Positions 52,851 to 64,000 of a stretch of DNA of 64,000 nt are shown here, piece by piece. The stretch is from Lucifuga dentata. Taxonomy: Eukaryota > Chordata > Actinopteri > Ophidiiformes > Bythitidae. The stretch covers positions 102,153-166,152 of the forward strand of contig VXCM01002096.1 in the NCBI GenBank assembly GCA_014773175.1, written 5' to 3'. How positions within the stretch are numbered: position 1 is the first letter of the stretch; each line of letters starts with the position of its first letter. Both the position numbers and the translations under genes were made by a program. The notes under the pieces are model-generated. The model was not told the origin of the DNA and made no database searches. It saw only the letters and a program-made list of their open reading frames with translations.

Positions 52851-55800
52851 CAGACTGACCTGACTGGGTAGTGCTGACTACTCCTCTATCATAATTAAGT
52901 ATTATGAATCTGTTAGTGAAAGCTGTGGGGTTGGGAGAGTGCACGTAACTACCCTGAGGGGAAGGGGAGGAATGAGACACATTCAAGTCCGTCCTATCCG
53001 GTTTACTAATTGTGCTGCATGTCTTGGCAAAGCATCTGTGGGAAATGCAAAATAGCCCGGTTCCCCTGTGACCTTGCTGTTCATGTCAAGGTCAGGGACG
53101 ATTACAAGATCGTTTGTATTCTCCAAGCATGGGAGATTAAATACTTAGCAACACCGTCCGGCAGCAGATACCCACTGGTGGCTGTTCTTCCTCCTTCTAC
53201 ATCTTGTTTCTCCTCATCGCTCTCCCTCCCTCTCCTTTCTTTCTATTGGCCCATTTGCTCTTTCCCATTTTTCCCAGAGAAAAGAGAACATGAACAGTAG
53301 CTGCTCAAACAACAGAAGCAATAACACACAAAAGCTGTATTTACAATACACAAGTTATCCAACATTTAGCCAAGTCCCGGTGCTTGCATTCATCCTCGCA
53401 GTAAGCCCTTTGTTTCACACTCACTTGGATGGCATTAGCTGCCACTGTGGTTTGCTTAAGAGGCTAAAAGTGTCGTTTCATAATCCTCCTGTCTAAGCTG
53501 CCAGTGCAGTGCTTATAAATGGTTCTTACAAGTTCAGAAGTGCTAAGGCGCCAAGACAATGCCAGGCTGACCATCCAGTATCAAGCCTCACATCCCATCA
53601 TTCTTCCCTGAAATCTTTTCTATCCTCTTTATTTTTCTGTGTTCTTTATATACGTGTTTACTCCACAAACCTCCTCTGTGGACATAACTCTGGCAGGACT
53701 CATCCGGTATTGAGCTCGTTTGAGCATCAGGGACATTGAAACCATCCACTGTCCACCATATAATCAAAGATTTTCAGGACATGTTCTGTAAAGAACACTC
53801 AGTAATTGCCTGGACACATGAGGGATTTGCACAGAATGTTAAGACTATTTTGCTTTATCTGTCTGACATTTTTCCACGTACAAAGAGAAGTTTTCCCCCT
53901 TTCATTTCCTTTTATGTGTAAGTCGATGAGAGCATTATTGGAGGCAGAGCGTGACTGTGTGCTTGATTGACTGCATTTTGAAAAGCTTGTCAGTCTCAGT
54001 CCTCAGATGTTTGCTGTATTGTTGAGATGAAGTCTGTGGTAATACGAATCTACACAGAGGCATATAATTTGTATCACTGTGTGCATGCAATCACATACGC
54101 ATTGTCCACCGCACTCGCATTAGAAACACAGCAGCACGCAAACACAGATTCAGTGAGAAGCTGTATATGTCACTTCCCTCTGGAGGAAGACTACTTATGC
54201 ACAAACCGTCACTCTATTTAGTAAAATATGCCTCAATATATTCATACCCAGGGCTAGCTCTTTAAATTGCTTTAACATTTAAAAGCAATCACAACAAGCT
54301 ATTTATTTTGTATGTAATCCAGCCCCAGAGAGCGGGAGTTTGTTGTTTTTGATAGATTCTCCACAGAGATTGAGAGGGACACTGTTGAGCTTCTTACTAA
54401 TTAGACTGGAAGAACATTTGTCCTGCTCATGTGGGACTTGTTGCCTGCAGCCATACCATTTTAAAAACCGCCCTGATCCATAGAAACACAGGAGCTGCAG
54501 AATATCAAGATGTGACATTTACAGACAGAGAAACTGGACGTTTTACCCCAGCAGACAGCTTTTGTTAGACATGGCTTGGGCCCCTAAAGTGTCCTCGTGT
54601 CATCTTTTCATTTTATTTGTGCATGTAATGTTGAGCTCCGGAGCATATGTGTAGCGTGGGTGTGTGTGTTGGCTATATGTTTTCCAAGAAAAGCCCCGTC
54701 ACATCTGCTGATCCTACAGATCATTCTATTTGCTCTGAAGTAGCTGTGGATAATTAAATTCAAAGACGTGGTGTCAAACAGCGTCTTCCCTGTGCTGCAC
54801 AGTCGGTCAAAGTGCTTCTGACATCCACGCTGAGCTGGAATATCAATGGACAACAGCAGCTCTTGGCTTTTCTAGGTGAGATATGCTGCAGCATGCACAG
54901 AGATAAGAACAAACTGTCCATTTGTGTTGCGTTGTATCCACAACTTTCCAGAGCAAACAGAAGACTGAAACTGGAAAACAATCAAGGATGAAATGGAAGA
55001 ACTGCATTTGCAGCTTTCACAACTACTTAGATATTTGAAGCAATATTGTATGCTTTCAACTTAATTTATTATATTTCATTTCCAGATTTTTCCAGCAGAT
55101 AGATATGAGACTGCAGACTGGTTGTTGATTAAATTAGTTATGAGAAAAATATAACAGAGTAAAAGCTACAGGTAAACATAGAACATATACCTGGAACTCT
55201 GTACACTACAGCAGACTCCATCAATGCTACTATGTGCAGTAACCTGAGAAGATAATTATAAAATATGAACTTCCACTCAAACCCATTTTTCTTCATTAAA
55301 TGGTGCAAATTATCTGCCAACTCTGTGACCTATTTTTAAATGGCAGGCAAAGGTCAGTCAGCACGTTAGTGTTCACTACATGTGACTCAATGGATGTATC
55401 TAAAGTCATATGTAATGTGAGGTCAGATGTGTAAAGTGCCACCAAAAATACCTCTTTAATTGAATTTAATTACTAAAATGTGTTCAATATGGAAAGATTA
55501 AATGTAGAAATAGTATTTGTGTGTTAAAGGCAGACAATATCCAACTTTATCACTCAATATTTCTCAAAATAAAGGATGACCAGATCTGGCAGAGATCCAA
55601 AGAGTACTTTTTTTTTTTTTTTTTTTTTACTTTGTTCCTTCCATTAGACATCATATACAGCACAGCAGGGCTTCCAAATAGGTTGTCCCATAAGGGCTGA
55701 TGGCTACAGACAAGTTTGATGGTAAAACTATCTACAGTATACTGTGCAAAATCACACATTGTGAATGCTGTGCTTCTTTATCTTCCAGATTATTGATCAT

Positions 55801-56280
55801 GAAAGACAGAAATAGGAGAGATCATCATGTAAAATGGGTCTCTGGTCGCTGCTATCATTTGAGGTCCTGCTGTGCATAGAAACACGTGAGGTTTTGTAAT
55901 TTTCCACAGCAAAATGGGTCAGTGGGGCTATTTACTTTGTTTGAATATTAATAGGATTATATGTTTAAATAAAGCAAAGGTCAAGGTAAGACAGCAGTTT
56001 AAGAACAGGTAAAATAGAGAGCGGTGGGTAGAATACCAGAAAGAATGTAAGTGTAAAATGAAAATAATGAAGGACAAATAAAAGAATAAGACTGCAAAAG
56101 GGAAGAGGAAAGAAGAGCTCAATGCAATAAGCAGAGATGAACAAAAGAAGCAAATTAAGCAGCCAAACAAACAAACAAACAAAAAAAAGATGGATGACAA
56201 AAAAGGGAAAGAATGACAAACACATGAATGGAGGAGGACTGATGAGAAGAAAACCTGAAATGTCAGTAAGACAGTAATGG

Positions 56281-56323
56281 AGCTGGAAAGGGGGAGAGAG
56301 GGGGAGAGAGAGAGAGGGGAAGN

Positions 56324-56357
<34 letters not shown>
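56281..56357. repeat. (GA)n-rich purine tract with an N
   Basis: GGGGGAGAGA-type sequence, N at 56323, then a clean (GA)n run. Translation of the opposite strand gives a serine/leucine-rich false open frame. Confidence 0.9.
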
Positions 56358-56359
<2 letters not shown>

Positions 56360-56466
56360 CTAACAAAATGTCATTGGGCTCATCTTGCTGGTTGAGCTGA
56401 TAGGCCTTGATTGATCTTCTGATCCCCATCTGCAGCCAGAAACATGAAAAGACCAGCGCCAGGGCA

Positions 56467-56599
56467 GGGGTCCCACATGATCCACTACACACCAGACGCT
56501 TCAGGATTCCTTTAGAGAGGCTTGTCGGTAATNGGGGTCCCACATGATCCACTACACACCAGACGCTTCAGGATTCCTTTAGAGAGGCTTGTCGGTAAT
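56467..56599. repeat. 66 bp direct duplication across a single N (assembly overlap)
   Basis: 56467-56532 and 56534-56599 are identical and flank N at 56533. Confidence 0.85.
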
Positions 56600-57686
56600 T
56601 TTGTGTTTAGTGAGAGGCCATGCCACAAAGTGAGGAAGGATGAGGGGATAAAAGTAGCCTGCTGGTGAAACCAGTTTCTACAGGTTACCATCAGTTGTAC
56701 TCAAGTTCTGTATCTAAGTGCATCATTAAGATACTTGTATGTATTTGCATATTTCTATTTTGTGCTCATTTCTACTTTGGCTAAATTCCACACCAGATAA
56801 GCTGCTCTTGTGTAAAAACCTTATATCTTATTCTTATTTTAGCTGGATAGTAAAATACGTTTTAACATTATCCCAAGAGTTTTAGAAAGGGAACAAGGTT
56901 AAAGAATTTACTCTAGTATAGAGGAGCGTGTAATCCTTGTAATGACCTTTAATCATGAAAATCTCTAAAACTGGAGATACAAGGATTTCTGCCCTTCTAT
57001 CCCCATTTTGGAAAAAAAAAAAAAAAAAAGACAGGAAAGTATCTCCAGTTGTCAGGATTCTAATTATTTCATTCGAGAATTTTGATTATTTTATTCCAAA
57101 CTCTCCAAAATCAGACACACAACGTTGCTCACATTGTCCAATGACTTAATTCCTGAAAAGTTGACATTTTGGACATACAAGCTTTTCAGTCAAAGTGATA
57201 GACGGTACGTGCTGTGCTTCATTTTATAGAAACATCCATTTTATTTATTAATTTCCACTATCCGCTGAATCCTTTTCAGCCAGTCCGGGCATTCCTTGGG
57301 CAGGATTCATCACAAAACCCTGCTTAGCTTGTCTGTTTATCCCAAAACTAACAAAGACAGATTATCAAACACACTCAAATTTATGAAATTTGAGTATGAA
57401 ACAGCAAGAAGACAGCTATATTTGATTTTGTGATGAACTGCAAAAACAGCGAGGGTGTTGTCATTTCTGGATATGGATAACTTGAAGGGTTGATGTATGA
57501 CTGCTCACAGGGAATGAAAATGAGCCAGAAAAATAAAGAAAAAGTAGAAAAGAGGGAGAGGTTAAGACAAAATTGTTTTTGGGGACATACAGTGTTGACA
57601 GCAGAGAAACTACTACTGACACACTGACACAGTGCAGCTGAAACCAAAAGACTGATTTCACACAAATTTATGAAGTATGTACACTA

Positions 57687-58038
57687 CAGGCCAGAAGTTT
57701 GATCCTACCCCCAGAATTAGCATGACCAGACTGTGTACCAAGTTAATCACAAAATGATCTGGGAGAAGGCAGATACAGCAGCAGGCTATTGAATAGAATG
57801 TTCAAACACATCAGCAAGGGAGTTGGAACACAACTGGAGTGCCAGTNAGCAGGCTATTGAATAGAATGTTCAAACACATCAGCAAGGGAGTTGGAACACA
57901 ACTGGAGTGCCAGTGCACTAATACAGACTGGGCATGCTTTCATTAAAAATCAGTTCTTAAGCCATAGTGGCTACATAATGTGCTCTTGTTGACAAATTCT
58001 TCTTGAAAACTAATTAGTTAGCTCAAACTTCTGGCCTG
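57687..58038 (-). mobile_element. short non-autonomous Tc1-like element
   Basis: Ends CAGGCCAGAAGTTTGATCCT (left) and, as reverse complement of the right end, CAGGCCAGAAGTTTGAGCTA are inverted copies, with TA at 57685-57686 and 58039-58040. Read on the minus strand, its interior matches the Tc1-like element at 35.3 kb from ACTAATTAGTTTTCAAGA through GCATGCCCAGTCTGTATT and CACTCCAGTTGTGTTCCAAC. It contains an assembly duplication (57780-57914), so the real length is about 284 bp. It carries no transposase. Confidence 0.85.
57780..57914. repeat. 67 bp direct duplication across a single N (assembly overlap)
   Basis: 57780-57846 and 57848-57914 are identical and flank N at 57847. The related element at 35.5 kb has this segment once. 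Confidence 0.88.
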
Positions 58039-58821
58039 TAGTAAAAGTGGGATCTATAGGCACATCTAAGTCCTTTATTTTGTTGAAAACAAGAATTTTA
58101 AGTGATAAAACAAGATTAAATGGCATGTTACCATCCATACAGCAGTATTACTAAGGTATTATTAAGGTTGACATGAACAGAAAGACTTAAATGTTAAGCC
58201 TGGTTCAAGAAGTTTTTGTGCATGTGTTAGCTGCACAATCTGCTCCAGAGGGACTGAGGTTCTAAAGTATAATGTTGTTTCCAATCTGACTTTGTGTATC
58301 TGTGGCTATATGTTTGTCTAGGTGTTTACATCACATGACAGTGTGTGCCTGTAGTAGAAAAATACACTTAAAAAAGGCCCATATAGCTGTTTGTGATTGA
58401 TCTGTAAGACTCAAGCTGTTTCAGTCCTTCTGCTATATTATTTATTGCAATTTTACAGTGAGTGCAGCTACAGCATCGAAGGCTGGAAGCTTCAGCGTCA
58501 GTCCTCTTCAGCTGCCTCACTCATATTTTCACATGAATGCCAACATGGCCCAGGAAGAAATAACATCTCAAATGTGTTTTCTGCAGTAGGTTTATGTGAA
58601 TACATGCGTGTGTGGAAAAACAACTCCAAATCTCGCAGTGTGTGTATTGTACAAATGGAGTAGGCCTGAAAAAAAAAAGGAAAAAAAAAAAAAAAAAANA
58701 AAAAAAAAAAAAAAAAAGCATCTCTTCAGTGCCCTATGTGTGAGTCTTTGCAGCCATACTATATCAATCCTCAGAGGCTAAAAAAATTTTCATCTCTATG
58801 TATGTGTATGTGAAAACATGG

Positions 58822-58824
<3 letters not shown>

Positions 58825-58871
<47 letters not shown>
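58825..58871. repeat. (TG)n microsatellite
   Basis: About 23 TG units. Confidence 0.95.
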
Positions 58872-58874
<3 letters not shown>

Positions 58875-60129
58875 CAAGGAAAAAAAGAAGAAATTGTGAA
58901 TTCATTGTTTGCTCCACTTTGAATAATATCTGTATTTTCCTTGTTATAGACCACTTTCCATAATGTCAAAGGCTTCTCATACTCTCATATGTTTATTATC
59001 CACATCTTAATCCTTTCGATCCACTTTACGCTGCTTTTCTCTCACCTTCTCTCTACTTATCTCTCTATTTATACATCCCTCTACAATACAAACTGCATTT
59101 CTGCTGACACCACACCTGCACCTCCCTCTCAGCAGGGCTCTGTGAGAACAGAGACCAAGCGCCCCTGTTGGCCTTGCTCCAGCAGCCAAGATGACTAATA
59201 GCCCCCACAGGGCGAGAGGCTGCAAAGGTGAGGCACAAGGGTGAGAGAGAGACGATCAAAGGGCTACATCGTCTCATGCGGCTTGTAAAACCTTCTACAG
59301 TTGTGTGGCTTTGGTTGCTTAATGCTCCATTCACACAGATAGAGGGCTGGGAATGAAATCCTCTGTGTCCACTTAGCTGGACTGAATGTGACTACAGGAG
59401 TCTTATAAGGGGGCTCAGAGTCATCAGATGCAGAAAAATTATTCTTTACTCTGCAGAAAAAGACTGCAGTCTTGTTCCATTCATTGCTATCTTGTGTATT
59501 AGTTATGCAAAAAAAAACAAAAAAAAAAACTTAATTTTACTTAAAGTGTTGATAAAAGTTAGCTTTTTACTTAAACATTTTACTAGAGACCAACTTATAC
59601 TGGATTTTAGATTCCAATGCTGAAAGATATTTGAGACTAAGAAAAATCTGATATATTATTTTTTTAATATAAATATATATCATAAGCAACCATTTTTGTC
59701 AAGAGTTCTGACAACTGCAGTATTGTGGTAAGATATTTACAGGAAAGAATAAGGGGTAATATCACAGATAATAATAGTAAATAGTGATTGCGCTAAATTT
59801 TGAACAGTAAACTTCACTGCAAATTAAATAATTACATGCAAAAACAGAAATAGCAACAATAAAACTTGAAATAAAAACATAAAGGTTAAATATACTGTAC
59901 ACCAAAATAAAGTCTGTAAATATTCCAGAAACCAAACTTAGCCCAGTTAAAAATGGGCTGAGTAAATGTTTTTTAGATATGAAGCTGCTGTTTCAACATC
60001 ATTTCAGAGTTTATATTTCACAAGAATAAATAGCACATTTTGTAAATAGCACTGATTATTTAACAGCTGCATGACGTATGTGGCTCTTCTAAAATTTACT
60101 CCTCAAATTCAAGTATGCTTCAAGTAGTG

Positions 60130-60153
60130 TTTTTTTTTTTTTTTTTTTTTTTT
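60130..60153. repeat. poly(T) run
   Basis: A homopolymer of about 24 T. Similar homopolymers occur at 35360-35384 (T), 45017-45041 (A) and 55611-55629 (T). Confidence 0.9.
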
Positions 60154-63100
60154 AATACACAACCTGCATATCAGTAGGTTTGTGAAAAAGTGAAACTTTT
60201 TTGAAAATTCAGTACAGAAAAAAAATACACACGGAAATTTTGTCATCAAGAAAGTTATAAATGTTGTTACATTTATGTGCAAATCTGAAATTATTATGTA
60301 GAAAGTAGAAAAGAATATGATTCTTGTAATTCAGTAAACTTTTGCAGTTCCTTGTCATTTTCGTTGAGATGACATCATCAATACTAAATACTGACACCAG
60401 TATGATACTGCTTATTAATACTAATAGATGTTCAATAAATTACCAGATTATAGGCGCAGCTGTGCAATCTAATGCAATTCAATACAATAGCCCTGCAAAA
60501 AGCATAACTTTCCTAAGTTTACTTATGTTTTAATATAACAGATATTGGACTTAATTATTTTTCAGAAATATTGTCTCCACTATCCTGTCTCCAGGAAGAA
60601 AATAAAGTCACATCTACAGGATAAAAACAAACAAACAAAAATGATTTAAAAAATTGTGAGTCACAGCTAAATTAAGGTTGGAATATAAGACTGCACAAGA
60701 TTAATATCGTCAAAGGGATTTTGTTTTGGCAGAAATGGAAGATGTGCACAAGATTAAAATCCCAGATGATCTGTTATTATTACAAATCACCAGGCGTCCC
60801 CAAGTAAAATGAATCCTGCGTAAATAGAAAAGCCTCACTGCAGCTCATCTGGAGCTTTGTATTTACAGCCTTTTGATGGGAGGACATGCATTCTAAATCA
60901 CTGTGTAAAAGATTAATGTAGATATCAGTACAGTGTATCTATTGATTTCTTTCATGCCTGCTTGCATTAAAACAAGATAGATCTCCAATTGCAACTGCTA
61001 ACTGCTTGCTGTAATTTTATTTACTTACTTATTTCTCAGCAAATGTGTTTGGTGAGCAAACAGACACGAATACAGTTAATCAAGTTGCAGTTTCTCTACA
61101 GTTTGCACTCTGCTGCATGCATGCGTGCACTCTGTCTAGTGCGTCCATGCATTCTGGTGCGTGTGTGTGTGTGTGTGTGCACTCTGGTGCATACTGTAAC
61201 ACAGTGCAGCAGTTTCAGTTTGCAGCTTTGTCATGAATGCATAGCTGCATCTGCAGGGGTCATTATTACACCTGAACAATTTGTCTAGACAGCAGAGAAA
61301 AGTCATGAAATAAGTTCTGTGCAGCTGAGAAAACTGGCTAACATTCACATTACTGAGGCAGCATTATTCTGACAGTAATGGTATTGGACTGTAGTCACAA
61401 TAAACATTATAAGCCAATGGGACTTGCTTACTTGCATTACCGTCTAGTTTATTGTTACACATATGTTTACTCAGTCATGACGTAAAGTTTATTCAATTGT
61501 CTGCAGCTTTGGGCTTTAAAGGACTTAATGACTCCTAGACACAAACAGCCTTTACTGCCTAAAATAAACATTTATAAATTATGATATCACCTTCAATTTT
61601 CCAGTTAAGTACTGTTCAAACACACATAATGTAAAGAATATGGGAGGATGTGATTATACTATTTGTGCATAGCTGCACTGTGTTCTTCATATATTTAGGT
61701 GTTGCTTCTAAAGTCATACAAATTACTGAATGTTTTGTTCTGTAACTTTCTCCTGTTTGTCTGTCATATATGAGACTTATGTCAGAAGAGATACTGTATA
61801 TGAGAAGAAAGAGACAAGATCCAGGTACAGTATATGAATAATCAATCAATCCTAATAACACAGGGAGAGTTAATCAAACATGTTCAATTAACCAGAGATG
61901 GATTCAGCTCTGTAAAACAGAGGTGCATGGGGCCTTACAATATAACACTAGGTTTTTATTCAGTTTTCTTGGAATGAAAATAATGATGGTGAAAGTTTCC
62001 TCAGAAATTCCACTGAGTGAAAAAGCTACAGGAAGATGGCAGACAGAGAGTGAGAGGCAGAGAGAGGAAGAAGACACAAATTGAGAGAGAGTATTTGACT
62101 TGGAATTGAAAGCCCTTCAGAAAGCTAAAGGGCTATCAGCACAGGGCCTTTATAGACTCTCTTTGTAAAACAAATACTGAAATATATATTTAAAAAAAAA
62201 AGATTACATTCTGCCACACTCAGTTTTAAAAGCAGAAGTGGAGCCTTTCACCACTCCAGCAGCTGAAATGTAATGAGAGGACACTTGGCTCTGTAACTCT
62301 TAATCCATCATGCTGTATCTATATACATCTCAGTGCAGTCTGTAACCATCTGGGCTGCCCAAAAAACATCAATATTCTGGATAATTAGTCTGCTGTAGTT
62401 TTGCATGGTACCATAATAGTACCAGGCTAGTTTTACGTGGTGACTGAGGCAGTAGGCAAACTAAGGACTATTAACAATCAATCAACCAATCAGTCAATCA
62501 AATACATAAATAGCAAATCAATTATCTTGCAAGAGTCCATTTACAAAGTTGAGACTTCTGGTACACCAAATCCTAATTAAAACCACACAAAAGCTGTGTG
62601 AACCTTGCTTGCCGTATACGTGTTACACTCTCAAAATTCACAAAAACACAACACAAACATGACCTGAAAGTAACATTAAAAAAAACCCAAAAAAAACACA
62701 CAAAAAAAACATAATTGCTCTGAAATGATAAAACATCGGTACCACACAGCACCAGCGCATACATACAATGACGCTGCCATCATTTCCAGCAAAGTGAGGT
62801 GACTCAAAAAAAAATATATATAATAATAAAGGACACTTAAAGGAATGTCAGTCCACGCAGTGTCATGAATCAAACATGCTATGACTGCTTTCATATTTTC
62901 TGTCATTCTCCACTTTACATGACATATTCAGTATTCAAACATTCATCCCAGTTTACTTAGAAACACTGTTTTTTTCATGTTCTGCACCAGATTTAACCTG
63001 AAAAATCCCCAAATTATCCCACACATGATGATATATACAGTATTTGTATATTTCACAGCATAATCCCTGCCTATTTGACAGTGGGAATATTACAAAGTAA

Positions 63101-64000
63101 AATCTTATACCTCATCCTTTCTAAGTTAGCAATGATATTCCTGACCAGCAGGTAAAGACAGGGCAGCCCAGAATTAGATGTGCTGAATAAAACATGAATA
63201 CCTTTTCCTCTTATACAAATGACAGATCTCATGATTAAATGATGATTTGCCTCAAGGTATCCAAGAGGCATAATGGGAAATAGAGATAATACAAACTCTT
63301 TTCTTGGTTGAAAGTATCAGGTAAAACAAACACACAAACACACCAGACAGTGATGACAAAAAAAAAGAAAAATAATGATAAATAAAACAGAACATCCTCC
63401 ATCTAAAATAACCTCAAAAATGTGCTCTGCCCACAGAGAGTTATTCAGCGAGCGATCTCATCGGTGCTGCCGTCAGCTCTACTTGGTGGTCAGGAGAGCC
63501 GGCATGGTGCTGACAGCAGGCTGTCATCACAGCAGAGGAAAAGAAGTGAGAAGAGGACAGGAAGACCAAAGAGACAGTCAACAAAGCAGGGGACTGTGAA
63601 TGTGGGTGGCAGATGAGAGAGGAGGGATCTAAGGAAGAAGAATAAAGAAGGGGGGGGAAGCAAAGTGATGGTAAGAAGTTGGAGATTCTCAGTCAAAATC
63701 CAGCAGGGCCTGACCAACCCAGTGGGTCTAGATTTAATTTCTCTTCAGTCTCTCAGGCTTGAATCAAATCAGGTCTCATGTTATTCATTTCAGCTTTGAA
63801 TTTTTGCTAAATCAGAGAATTATTATTGTTAAAGAGATGAAACTATCTGATGTATTAAATTACCATACAGCTGCAGTCACATAAGAATAATCTTAATTTT
63901 AATTAGGTCTGGTTACAATTGAATTCAATATCAAAGGCAATGCAGCCTCAAGGGGGCACAAGCCAGTGTCCACCTTGTGCCGGTCCCAAGCCCGAATAAA

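Larger units (their letters stand above)
50693..64000 (-). other. sequence upstream of the Kazal exon (fstl4 intron or 5' region)
   Basis: No confident coding exon was found in these 13.3 kb. The upstream exon of the gene must end in phase 1 to fit the Kazal exon, and I could not identify it here, so it probably lies beyond 64000. The stretch contains several microsatellites, a short Tc1-like element at 57.7-58.0 kb, an unmerged contig overlap at 56.5 kb and a weak exon-like island at 59.1-59.2 kb. The last few hundred bases (63.4-63.7 kb) are purine-rich on the plus strand. Confidence 0.6.

Noticed and set aside
55965..56552. 195-codon minus-strand open frame with hydrophobic segments
   Set aside because: It crosses two Ns, an assembly duplication and a (GA)n tract. 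The Ser/Leu/Phe richness comes from purine-rich sequence on the other strand, and there are no splice or family signals.

Overview
This window is intronic and intergenic-type DNA from a vertebrate, most probably a ray-finned (teleost) fish. Supporting evidence: AT-rich sequence with many (CA)n, (GA)n and (AT)n microsatellites, fossils of Tc1/mariner, hAT, Harbinger-associated and L2-like elements of the kinds usual in fish, GT-AG spliced coding exons separated by long introns, and no bacterial-style gene packing. The species cannot be fixed from the sequence.

The only protein-coding gene I can support lies on the minus strand. It is a follistatin-like gene, best matched to follistatin-like 4 (fstl4, SPIG1), and three internal exons are present. 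In transcript order they are: a follistatin/Kazal exon (50692 to 50450), an EF-hand exon (5694 to 5504) and a second EF-hand exon (3652 to 3532). All splice sites are GT-AG and the reading phases join without conflict (phase 1, then phase 0, with phase 1 at both outer edges). The first intron is about 44.8 kb and the second about 1.85 kb. The signal-peptide exons should lie to the right of the window and the Ig-domain and C-terminal exons to the left. I saw no convincing extra exon of the gene inside the window.

Layout: 1-3531 intron after EF2, starting in an (AT)n tract; 3532-5694 the two EF-hand exons; 5695-50449 a giant intron holding most of the repeats; 50450-50692 the Kazal exon; 50693-64000 upstream intron. 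Recognisable repeats in the giant intron are an L2-like SINE/LINE tail (6.65 kb), a MADF-domain fossil (8.7 kb), a hAT BED-finger fossil (10.6 kb), a SINE-like tail (18.8 kb), a modular palindromic repeat (21.5 kb), one copy of a long unclassified repeat (23.6-24.4 kb), a Penelope/LINE-like tail (34.0 kb), a Tc1-like element with decayed transposase (35.3-36.1 kb), a second L2-like tail (37.7 kb) and the inverted partner of the long repeat (48.5-49.2 kb). The upstream intron carries a short Tc1 relative (57.7-58.0 kb).

The assembly also has a clear artefact. Single N characters are flanked by near-exact direct repeats, several of 66-67 bp, which look like unmerged contig overlaps. No CRISPR, operon, tRNA or rRNA was seen. 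The most interesting unexplained structures are the long inverted repeat pair inside one intron and the palindromic modular repeat at 21.4-21.8 kb.
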